Of a DNA stretch of 11,123 nt, positions 1-5,840 are shown one piece after another (position 1 is the stretch's first letter; each line of letters opens with the position of its first letter). Location of the stretch: assembly GCA_902478885.1 (NCBI GenBank), contig CABSMS010000071.1:1-11123 (forward strand). Reading direction: 5' to 3'. The notes under the pieces are model-generated. The model saw only the letters and a program-made list of their open reading frames with translations, did no database searches and had not been told where the DNA came from. Origin of the DNA: an uncultured Collinsella sp. (GTDB lineage Bacteria; Actinomycetota; Coriobacteriia; Coriobacteriales; Coriobacteriaceae). Position numbers and translations under genes: made by a program.

Positions 1-2
1 AT

Positions 3-35
3 TCGTCGGCAGCGTCAGATGTGTATAAGAGACAG
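3..35 (+). other. Nextera transposase adapter (assembly artefact)
   Basis: These 33 bases match the Illumina Nextera Read-1 transposase adapter as I know it. It opens with TCGTCGGCAGCGTC (3-16), followed by the 19-bp Tn5 mosaic end AGATGTGTATAAGAGACAG (17-35). This is library-preparation DNA and not part of the genome. Genomic sequence can be trusted only from about base 36, and the left edge of the window is a contig end. Confidence 0.97.
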
Positions 36-107
36 CAACAAGCCCCTCCCATCCAAATTCAGATCTATATGTTGGGTTGCTTGCTCGAGCGCAGCAAAGA
101 CCCTGCA
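36..107. other. Short non-coding stretch with an imperfect inverted repeat
   Basis: No gene is visible between the adapter and the first palindromic element. Bases 74-103 form an imperfect hairpin: GGG/CCC at the base, then TTGCT (77-81) with AGCAA (93-97), around the 8-bp palindrome GCTCGAGC (83-90). There is no clear T-tract on either side, so I do not call it a terminator. It follows the element downstream of larD and may be the remainder of that 3' region. Confidence 0.4.
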
Positions 108-232
108 GCTGGCCGCATGGGGTAACTTCCCAGCGCATTCCGCAGGACGCAAAAAGGCTCGCCGCACGAAGTGCGCAGCGAGCCTTTTTGCATGTCCGAG
201 GACGCGCTGGGAAGTTACCCCATGCGGCCAGC
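108..232 (-). repeat. Composite palindromic element, copy 1 (29-bp arms plus structured core)
   Basis: The outer arms 108-136 and 204-232 are perfect reverse complements over 29 bp. The 67-bp core (137-203) contains, from outside inward, CC/GG, an internal loop GCA/GA, GGAC (145-148) with GTCC (194-197), an AT bulge (192-193), a 14-bp stem (149-162 with 178-191), a CA bulge (176-177) and an apical hairpin CGCAC-GAA-GTGCG (163-175). The same architecture recurs at 2622-2748 with different but equally self-complementary arms. The element begins exactly 21 nt after the larD stop codon. On the minus strand it would act as that gene's 3' end. The name and any function beyond termination are inference. 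Confidence 0.9.
149..191 (-). terminator. Inner terminator hairpin of element copy 1
   Basis: This is a GC-rich stem whose outer part is A5 on one side and T5 on the other (AAAAAGGCTCGC at 151-162, GCGAGCCTTTTT at 178-189), capped by CGCAC-GAA-GTGCG. The run of T after the stem gives the form of an intrinsic terminator in both directions. Its likely job is to end larA-larD transcription and to block transcription entering from the left. Confidence 0.65.
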
Positions 233-253
233 GGACAACTATGTAGCCTCAGA

Positions 254-985
254 CTAGAACATGCCCAAGAAACCATGCACAAACAGCGCGGCCAGAGCGG
301 CACCGATAAACGGAGCGATGCCAGGAACGAGCAGGCCGTACTTCCAGTTGTTGTCAGCCTTGTTCTTGATCGGCAGCACCTGATAGGCCATGCGAGGACC
401 AAGGTCACGAGCCTGGTTCATGGCGAAGCCGGTGATGCCGCCCATGCCCATGCCGACAGCCCAAACGATCAGACCGACGCAGATGGCAAGCATCAGAACG
501 TTCTCACCAGCACGGCTAGCGGTGGCGAGAATAGCGCTGATGAACACGAAGGTGCAGATAGCCTCGCAGAAGAAGTTGCGGGCATAGTTGGTGCCCTCGG
601 TGGTGGGGTTGGTCGAGAAGATGTTGCGCTGGGCAATGGGGTCGATGACGCCCTCGGAAGCCTTGAACTCATCGGCATACATAAGCCAAGCGATTACGGC
701 GCCCACAAAGCCACCGAGCATATCGGCAAGCATGAAGGGGATGCAGCTGCTCCACGGCACCAGACCTACGATGCACTGGGCAAGTACCATGGCCGGGTTC
801 ATGCACACGGCGCCGCCAAAGACAAACAGGCAGACCGAGATGCCAAAAGACCAAGTGGTGATGGCAAACATATGGCCGGAGCCCTGATACTTGGTGCCCT
901 TGAGCACGGTATCGCAGTGCACGCCCACGCCAAAGATGATCATGAGGGCCGTTGCGCCGAATTCGCAGAGGAGTTTGGTAAGCAT
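254..985 (-). CDS. larD: Aquaglyceroporin, probable lactic acid channel LarD (GlpF-type MIP)
   Basis: This 243-residue integral membrane channel of the MIP family has the usual six hydrophobic segments and two half-helices. The first signature, NPA, is at residues 63-65. The second is NQARD at 190-194, with Gln in place of Pro. The arginine of the selectivity filter (R193) and the following Asp typical of glycerol facilitators are kept, as is a tryptophan (W45) in the usual filter region. The gene starts 49 nt after larA, the lactate racemase. In Lactobacillus plantarum the lar operon pairs LarA with an aquaglyceroporin, LarD, that passes D- and L-lactic acid, so lactate is the favoured substrate here. 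Glycerol remains possible. An AAGG ribosome site lies 4 nt before the ATG. The MIP-channel call is firm; the LarD assignment rests on context and resemblance. Confidence 0.88.
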   Translation of the reverse strand: MLTKLLCEFGATALMIIFGVGVHCDTVLKGTKYQGSGHMFAITTWSFGISVCLFVFGGAVCMNPAMVLAQCIVGLVPWSSCIPFMLADMLGGFVGAVIAWLMYADEFKASEGVIDPIAQRNIFSTNPTTEGTNYARNFFCEAICTFVFISAILATASRAGENVLMLAICVGLIVWAVGMGMGGITGFAMNQARDLGPRMAYQVLPIKNKADNNWKYGLLVPGIAPFIGAALAALFVHGFLGMF

Positions 986-1010
986 AAAACCTTATCTTTC
1001 TTGTCGGTTA

Positions 1011-1025
1011 TAAACGATTCGTTTA
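1011..1025. promoter_or_regulatory. 15-bp perfect dyad in the larA-larD gap
   Basis: TAAACGA-T-TCGTTTA is a perfect 7+1+7 dyad in the 49-nt gap between larA and larD. The one-base centre makes it a poor RNA hairpin but a normal shape for a dimeric regulator's site. A TATAAC (1007-1012, minus strand) overlaps its edge, but no matching -35 is visible. Role unproven. Confidence 0.3.
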
Positions 1026-1034
1026 GGCCGCGCG

Positions 1035-2312
1035 CTAGTGCTGAGCGACGACAACGCCCAGGCCATCGGGAATGACGGCCACCTTGGCATCGGCACCCTT
1101 CATCTCAAAGGCGAGCTTGAGCGCCTCCTCGAGGGTGTTGACCGGCGTCATGTGCATATCCTTAATCATCTGGTGATCGCACAGGTCGGTAACCATGATC
1201 ACAGGGTGATGCGCCAGGATGCGGGCAAAGATCTGGCTCGTCCACTGGTCGGGCAGGGTCTCGTCCTTAGGACGGTCGATACAGGCGCGCTCAAACTCCG
1301 CCGGATCGTTGTCGGCGATGTTGTGATAGAAGCCCTCGCCACCGTGACCGTCGGCACAGCCGGCAACGTCGATAATCACACCGCCCTCGGGAAGCGTGGC
1401 CTCGGCAGAGCACATGCCCTTCACGGCCTGGTAGATGTTCTGGTCGAGCGGGTAGCCGCCGTTGGTGGTGATGGCAATCTCGCACTCGACGGGCTCAACG
1501 CCGGCAAGGCTCTTTACGAACTCGCAGCCAGCCTCGTGTGCCTTGTGGATGTCGCCGGCGAAGGAGCCAATGACCTCGTGCTTGCCGTTGAGCACCACGT
1601 TCAGCACAAAGGCAAGGTGAGCCATCTCGGCAGCGGCAAACATGTCCTCGCTCACGTGATTGTGGCAAAGGTTGCCTGCACGCGAATGAGAATCGTTCAC
1701 AAACTGGCCGTTGTGGTTGTACATGATGGTCTTGTAGCTGGCGATGCCAGGCAGGACGGACTTGCGGCTGCCGGAGAAACCAGCAAAGAAGTGCGGCTCA
1801 ATAAAGCCCTCGGCAAGCAGCAAATCGCAATCGACGGCGATCTTGTTGATGATGCACTCGCCACCAGAAGGCAGGGTGCCGATCTTTTTCATCATGCTGT
1901 CGTCAGTCGCGACGTGCATAACGATTTCCTCGTTGGCAACGATCTCCTCGCCGTACTTGTTGACGAGCTCCTCGTGCGTCGACGGACGATGCATACCCGT
2001 AGCAACCAAAATACGCACGCGAGCCTCGGGCGCAGCGGAATGGATGTGATGCAGCAGAATAGGCATCGTCACACGCGAGGGAACGGGGCGCGTATGGTCG
2101 GAGCTAATGATGACAATATCCTTTTTGCCAGCACAAAGCTCCTCGAGTGAAGGCGAGCCATAAGGGTTGGCAAGCGACTCCTCTACCAGCTCTTCCTGCG
2201 ATTTTGTGGTCTTAAACTCGTTTTGATGACCCTCCATCACACCCGCGAAGTTCTTATCCTCGAGCTCCAGATGCAACGTCTTGTGGTCAAACGGCAGTTC
2301 ACATTCAAACAA
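1035..2312 (-). CDS. larA: Nickel-pincer lactate racemase LarA
   Basis: LarA interconverts D- and L-lactate with a covalently bound nickel pincer nucleotide. I place the start at a TTG (2310-2312) that follows GGAAGAGGG by 9 nt, giving 425 residues. The frame is open further upstream. With this start the residues known from the L. plantarum enzyme fall at the same numbers: Asp72 and Arg75 in SSDHTRPVP, His108 in ATGMHRPST, His174 in EPHFFAGF, the cofactor-bearing Lys184 in SGSRKSVLPGI and His200 in YNHNG. The C-terminal half has the NGGYPLDQNIYQAVKG and GCADGHGGEGFYHN segments of the family. It heads the larA-larD pair. The cofactor genes larB, larC and larE are not present here and must lie elsewhere if the enzyme is active. 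Cytoplasmic. Confidence 0.95.
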   Translation of the reverse strand: MFECELPFDHKTLHLELEDKNFAGVMEGHQNEFKTTKSQEELVEESLANPYGSPSLEELCAGKKDIVIISSDHTRPVPSRVTMPILLHHIHSAAPEARVRILVATGMHRPSTHEELVNKYGEEIVANEEIVMHVATDDSMMKKIGTLPSGGECIINKIAVDCDLLLAEGFIEPHFFAGFSGSRKSVLPGIASYKTIMYNHNGQFVNDSHSRAGNLCHNHVSEDMFAAAEMAHLAFVLNVVLNGKHEVIGSFAGDIHKAHEAGCEFVKSLAGVEPVECEIAITTNGGYPLDQNIYQAVKGMCSAEATLPEGGVIIDVAGCADGHGGEGFYHNIADNDPAEFERACIDRPKDETLPDQWTSQIFARILAHHPVIMVTDLCDHQMIKDMHMTPVNTLEEALKLAFEMKGADAKVAVIPDGLGVVVAQH

Positions 2313-2327
2313 TGATGAGCGCCCTCT

Positions 2328-2365
2328 TCCTTTCAACTGACACACTAGATAAACCGTTGGAAGGA
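2328..2365 (-). promoter_or_regulatory. Inverted repeat covering the larA ribosome binding site
   Basis: On the minus strand TCCTTCCAAC (2365-2356) can pair with GTTGAAAGGA (2337-2328) across an 18-nt loop, with one C-A mismatch. The second arm contains the AAAGGA part of the larA ribosome site. This could hide the site and lower translation from the TTG start, but the helix is short and may be chance. Confidence 0.25.
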
Positions 2366-2430
2366 TACGCCGCTCACCGAAAAACACCACCGTCCACCGA
2401 CTCATTAACACAACGTTCATATTTGACCCA

Positions 2431-2468
2431 CAACAAAACGGCCGCGACCCCAAACGGGACCGCGGCCG
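2431..2468 (-). terminator. Strong intrinsic terminator upstream of larA
   Basis: On the minus strand a 13-bp stem, CGGCCGCGGTCCC with GGGGTCGCGGCCG (2468-2456 and 2451-2439), closes on the loop GTTT and is followed by TTTTGTTG. Two positions pair only as G-U in the minus-strand RNA and would mismatch in the opposite transcript, so the structure suits leftward transcription. It lies 126 nt before the larA start. It is either a second terminator behind ppc or an attenuator in a larA leader. Confidence 0.75.
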
Positions 2469-2621
2469 CTACAGTCACAAGGCCAGAAGCGCCAAATGCA
2501 TCTCAATCCCGATCGATAAGGCGCGAAGCGCCAAACGCGCCGCCGGGACAGACCCCATCCAAAACGCGCGAAGCGCGCCATTATTCCCCCAGCAGTAATC
2601 CGCCGAAGACCGGACATCGCA
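2469..2621. other. Intergenic DNA with short repeated GAAGCGC hairpins
   Basis: No gene is supported. The stretch holds three related units: GAAGCGCCAAA at 2486-2496 and 2525-2535, and GAAGCGCGCCA at 2570-2580. The last two are loops of small GC-rich hairpins with a GAA/TTC apex, like the apex of the neighbouring composite element. I see no convincing -10/-35 pair for larA in it or in 2313-2438. Confidence 0.35.
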
Positions 2622-2748
2622 GGGCCCGCCATCAGTTTACTTTTAGGCACACTCCGCAGGACGCAAGAAGCCCTCGCCGCACGAAGTGCGCAGCGAGGGC
2701 TTCTTGCATGTCCGAGGACGTGCCTAAAAGTAAACTGATGGCGGGCCC
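2622..2748 (-). repeat. Composite palindromic element, copy 2 (29-bp arms plus structured core)
   Basis: The outer arms 2622-2650 and 2720-2748 are perfect reverse complements over 29 bp. The 69-bp core (2651-2719) repeats the plan of copy 1: CC/GG, the GCA/GA internal loop, GGAC (2659-2662) with GTCC (2710-2713), the AT bulge (2708-2709), a 15-bp stem (2663-2677 with 2693-2707), the CA bulge (2691-2692) and the identical apex CGCAC-GAA-GTGCG (2678-2690). Its arms match those of copy 1 at only 14 of 29 positions, yet every change is matched on the partner arm. It begins exactly 21 nt after the ppc stop codon. Confidence 0.9.
2663..2707 (-). terminator. Inner terminator hairpin of element copy 2
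   Basis: The stem GAAGCCCTCGC/GCGAGGGCTTC, capped by CGCAC-GAA-GTGCG, is followed by TTGC on both strands. The T-tract is weaker than in copy 1 because it is interrupted by C. The probable role is termination behind ppc. Confidence 0.5.
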
Positions 2749-2769
2749 GGACGACTACAGGGCTATCGA

Positions 2770-5583
2770 TTACCCCGTGTTTTGCAATCCTGCCGAGACG
2801 CCGGTCACAGTCGAAAGAATCAGGCTCATGTACTCGGCCTTCTTCTCCTCGGCCATCTCGTCCTGGTTCATACGCACCTCGCGAAGGGCGCGGACCTGGG
2901 CGATGGACAGGGCGTCGACATAGGGGTTACGCACGCGAACGGCGCAGCCGAGCACGCGGCGGCGCTGCAGCGGCCACTCGTCACCGACGATGGCAAGGAC
3001 CCACTTACGCGTGAGCTGCATCTCGGTAAAGACCTTCTCGGACAGATCCTGGCGATCGCCCAGGTGCAGATACATCTTGGCGATGCGCTGGTCGGTCTTG
3101 GCGATCGACATCTCGATGTTGTCGATAAAGGTGCGGAAGAACGGCCACTCCTGGTAGGCAGCCTTGAGCTGGTCAAGGTCGCCCAGCTGCTCGCAGGCGG
3201 TGCCCAGGCCGTACCAAGCGGCCAGGTTAATGCGCGCCTGACTCCAGCTGAAGATCCACGGAATGGTACGCAGGTCGTCGAGCGACTTGGCGCCCAAGCC
3301 GCGCTTGGCGGGACGCGAGCCGATCGGCAGCAGACCGACCTCGGTCAGCGGCGTCACGGTCGAGAACCACGGTGTAAAGTCCTCGGTGTTCAGCAGGTCC
3401 AGATAGCGCTCGTGGCTTGCGGCGTTGAGCTTCTCGGCCATATCCCAGAACTTCCGCGTGGTCTCGGTGTTGGTCTTCTCGACACTCGGAGCCGACTGCA
3501 AAAGCGTTGCGGCGGCAACGGACTCAACATGGCGCTGAGCCAGCGTGCGGTTGCCGTAACGGGCAAAGATGACCTCGCCCTGCTCGGTGAGCTTAAAGAA
3601 GCAGTTGACCGAACCCTTGGGCTGCGCCAGCACGGCCTTGTTGGCCGGGCCGCCGCCACGGCCCACGGCACCGCCGCGACCGTGCATGAGCACCAGGTCG
3701 ATATCGTTCTTCTCGGCCCACTTGGCGATGCGCTCCTGCGCGGAGTGCAGCGCGAGCATGGCCGTGGTAGGACCGGCATCCTTGGAGGAGTCGGAATAGC
3801 CCAGCATGACCTCCATGCGGCGGTTGGTCTGGGCAAGGCGCTTTTGCACCACGGGCAGCGTAAGCATCTGGTCGAGCACGTCGACGCAGCCCTCGAGGTC
3901 CTCGAGCTGCTCGAACAGCGGGATCACGTCGAGCTCGGGGACATCCTCCTCGTGTGCGAAGGACAGGTGGGCAAGCTCAAAGACGTCGGCCACATGCTGG
4001 GCGCTCTTGGTGAACGAGATGATGTAGCGGTGCGCCATCTTCTTGCCGTAGCGCTTTTGGATGGAGCCGATAGCGCGGAAGGTATCGATGACCTCGCGCG
4101 TCATGGGCTGCAGGTCGCCATGGATACCGTTCTCGTGGATATCCTTAAGGGCGCGGGCATGCACCACGGAGTGCTGACGGAACTCCATCTCGACCATGTG
4201 GAAGCCGAAGGACTCAACCTGCCAGATGATGGTCTGGACCGGGCCGTAGGCAGCACGGACGGCACCGCAGGCAGCCAGCGAGCGCTGGACGACGCGCAAG
4301 TCCTCCAAGAACTCATCGGCGCTGTGGTACATGGTGTCGGTGATACGGCGCACGGTGGCGTTCAGACGGTCGGCCATGACGAGCATGACGGCGCGATGCG
4401 GCTCGTGCTCGGAGATCAACTCGGCGCGGGCCGTGTACTGGGTGCTCATCTCGACCTGATGGTTCCACAGGTTGATGAGCTCGGCAGACGGCTTGCTGTA
4501 GGTAGCCTCGAGCGTGAGGTTGCGGCCAATGCGGCGGCATTTGTCCTCGAGCTTGAGCACCATGTGGGTGAAGTACTTGGCGGCGACCTCACGGCTCACC
4601 TTGGCGGTGACGTTGGGGTTACCGTCGCGGTCGGAACCGATCCAGCTGCCGGGATGGAAGAACGCCGGGCACAGCGGCGGCACGGTACCGGCCTTGTCGC
4701 CCAGCACCCAGTCGTCAAAGCGACGATAGATGACGGGAATGACGTCGAACAGCGTGTTATCGAAGATGTCGATGATGGTATCGGCTTCCTCGACCGGCGT
4801 GGGCTTCTTGAGCGCGATGGGGCTCGTACGCACCAGGGCGTCGATCTCCTGCAGCATATGGCGCTCGTTCTCCACCAGGTCGGAGCCGCCCAGACGCGGA
4901 CGCTCCTCCAGCAGGTTGGAGATACGGCGAATCTTGCCCTCGACGGCCTTACGACGGGCCTCGGTGGGATGCGCGGTAAAGACGGGATGGAACTCAAGCT
5001 TGCCGAGCAGCTCGTTGGCACCCTCGACGCCCAGCTCATTCACCAGCTGGTGATAGGCGACGGTGAGCTCGTTGGCGGGATCGACCTCGGTATCGGTCGA
5101 CGCACCGGCCTCGCGCTCGCGCAGCTGCGCCACACGGTAGTTCTCCTCCGACAGGTTTGCCAGATGGAAGAAGCTCGTAAAGGCGCGAACGATGACCTGC
5201 TGCTTATCGAGCGGCAGGCTGTCGATCAGATCGACGACCTCACGGAATGCCACGGCGGTGGACTCATCGGCAGTAGGCACGCCCTGCTCGTCGACGGCCT
5301 CGTCGGCAGCGCGGGTACCGGGGTTGCCGGCATTGGCCACAATCTCGGCCGACAGGATCTTGTCGAACAGGTCCGCGATCTCAGGATCATACTCGCTAAG
5401 CACACGACGCTCCAGGCGCAGGAACAACGCCAGATTGTCGCGCAGCTCCTCGGGGATCTCGATCTCGGCGAGACGCTCCCTGGACTCGGCATTCGAGCCG
5501 ATTCGGTTAACGAGGCGGTTGACCACGGCAGCGACGCGCGCCGCGGCTTCGGGTACAGACTGGTTGCTTAGGTTCTCAGCCAC
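2770..5583 (-). CDS. ppc: Phosphoenolpyruvate carboxylase
   Basis: PEPC adds bicarbonate to phosphoenolpyruvate to give oxaloacetate and phosphate, refilling the C4 pool in the cytoplasm. From the GTG start the protein has 937 residues, somewhat longer than the 883 of E. coli, mostly from an N-terminal extension. Signatures are the catalytic His in VFTAHPTEA (His205), GSWIGSDRDGNPNVT (near 313-326), the lysine of MLGYSDSSKDAG (Lys601), the arginine loop GRGGAVGRGG (635-644) and the family C-terminus GLQNTG. I prefer the GTG at 5581-5583 (GGGAGG 4 nt upstream) over the ATG at 5593-5595, because the ribosome site AGGAGG sits only 1-2 nt before that ATG. The ATG would add 4 residues. It has its own promoter, is a single-gene unit, and ends 21 nt before the composite element. 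Confidence 0.97.
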   Translation of the reverse strand: MAENLSNQSVPEAAARVAAVVNRLVNRIGSNAESRERLAEIEIPEELRDNLALFLRLERRVLSEYDPEIADLFDKILSAEIVANAGNPGTRAADEAVDEQGVPTADESTAVAFREVVDLIDSLPLDKQQVIVRAFTSFFHLANLSEENYRVAQLREREAGASTDTEVDPANELTVAYHQLVNELGVEGANELLGKLEFHPVFTAHPTEARRKAVEGKIRRISNLLEERPRLGGSDLVENERHMLQEIDALVRTSPIALKKPTPVEEADTIIDIFDNTLFDVIPVIYRRFDDWVLGDKAGTVPPLCPAFFHPGSWIGSDRDGNPNVTAKVSREVAAKYFTHMVLKLEDKCRRIGRNLTLEATYSKPSAELINLWNHQVEMSTQYTARAELISEHEPHRAVMLVMADRLNATVRRITDTMYHSADEFLEDLRVVQRSLAACGAVRAAYGPVQTIIWQVESFGFHMVEMEFRQHSVVHARALKDIHENGIHGDLQPMTREVIDTFRAIGSIQKRYGKKMAHRYIISFTKSAQHVADVFELAHLSFAHEEDVPELDVIPLFEQLEDLEGCVDVLDQMLTLPVVQKRLAQTNRRMEVMLGYSDSSKDAGPTTAMLALHSAQERIAKWAEKNDIDLVLMHGRGGAVGRGGGPANKAVLAQPKGSVNCFFKLTEQGEVIFARYGNRTLAQRHVESVAAATLLQSAPSVEKTNTETTRKFWDMAEKLNAASHERYLDLLNTEDFTPWFSTVTPLTEVGLLPIGSRPAKRGLGAKSLDDLRTIPWIFSWSQARINLAAWYGLGTACEQLGDLDQLKAAYQEWPFFRTFIDNIEMSIAKTDQRIAKMYLHLGDRQDLSEKVFTEMQLTRKWVLAIVGDEWPLQRRRVLGCAVRVRNPYVDALSIAQVRALREVRMNQDEMAEEKKAEYMSLILSTVTGVSAGLQNTG

Positions 5584-5627
5584 GTTTCCTCCCATTCCTC
5601 CTTCTATGCACGTAACATGCGGTATTC

Positions 5628-5656
5628 ATTATAGGCGCTTGAGAAATACTTTCGAC
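5628..5656 (-). promoter_or_regulatory. Predicted ppc promoter
   Basis: On the minus strand a perfect TATAAT (5633-5628) lies 17 bp after a weak -35, GTCGAA (5656-5651). Transcription would start near 5621, giving a leader of roughly 40 nt before the GTG start. The weak -35 suggests help from an activator, or a basal promoter. Confidence 0.55.
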
Positions 5657-5731
5657 ACTGATTGCGCTTTACCACACAAAAGTATTTTCTGCATTGCAAG
5701 GGTTTTTGCTCTAAATGGTCGTATTTCTCGG
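5641..5731. promoter_or_regulatory. Three AGAAATACTTT-like sites over and upstream of the ppc promoter
   Basis: Related A/T-rich motifs recur: GAGAAATACTTT at 5641-5652 on the plus strand, CAGAAAATACTTTT at 5691-5678 on the minus strand and CCGAGAAATAC at 5731-5721 on the minus strand. The first and third make a perfect 9-bp inverted repeat. The first lies between and over the promoter boxes of ppc. Sites are spaced about 35-40 bp apart, which fits a cooperative regulator. No factor can be named. Confidence 0.35.
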
Positions 5732-5747
5732 TGGACGGCATACACAA

Positions 5748-5783
5748 ACGGGGGCATTCCGCATAAATGCGAAACACCCCCGT
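5748..5783 (-). terminator. Terminator-like hairpin between hisS and ppc
   Basis: ACGGGGG (5748-5754) pairs with CCCCCGT (5777-5783) and encloses a second small hairpin, CGCA-TAAA-TGCG (5760-5771). On the minus strand the stem is followed by TTGTGT, a weak T-tract. It should end hisS transcription ahead of the ppc promoter. A smaller hairpin, CGCTC-ACCGC-GAGCG (5790-5804), lies between it and the hisS stop. Confidence 0.6.
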
Positions 5784-5840
5784 AACAATCGCTCACCGCG
5801 AGCGGGACATGTCAGCGGACCCGCAGCTCAAATAGATGCG

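Noticed and set aside
404..421. NQA in the channel as a sequencing error for NPA
   Set aside because: The surrounding frame is intact and no evidence of error is visible. A single base change could explain it, but it cannot be assumed, so it is reported as seen.
108..2748. The composite palindromes as CRISPR units or integron attC sites
   Set aside because: There is no array of direct repeats with spacers, and no conserved attC end boxes (GTTRRRY/RYYYAAC) or integrase. The arms are inverted within each copy, not repeated spacers.
108..2748. The composite palindromes as ends of an insertion sequence
   Set aside because: The segment between the two copies carries larA, larD and a regulatory region but no transposase, and the outer arms differ between the copies, so they are not matched transposon ends.
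2417..2923. Small open frames in the ppc-larA intergenic region
   Set aside because: They are created by the palindromes and GC-rich repeats, lack ribosome sites, and their translations mirror the two arms of the element.
2782..5571. A 929-codon open frame on the plus strand opposite ppc
   Set aside because: It lies entirely antisense to a gene with clear PEPC motifs, shows no recognisable domain, and long antisense frames are common in GC-rich coding DNA.
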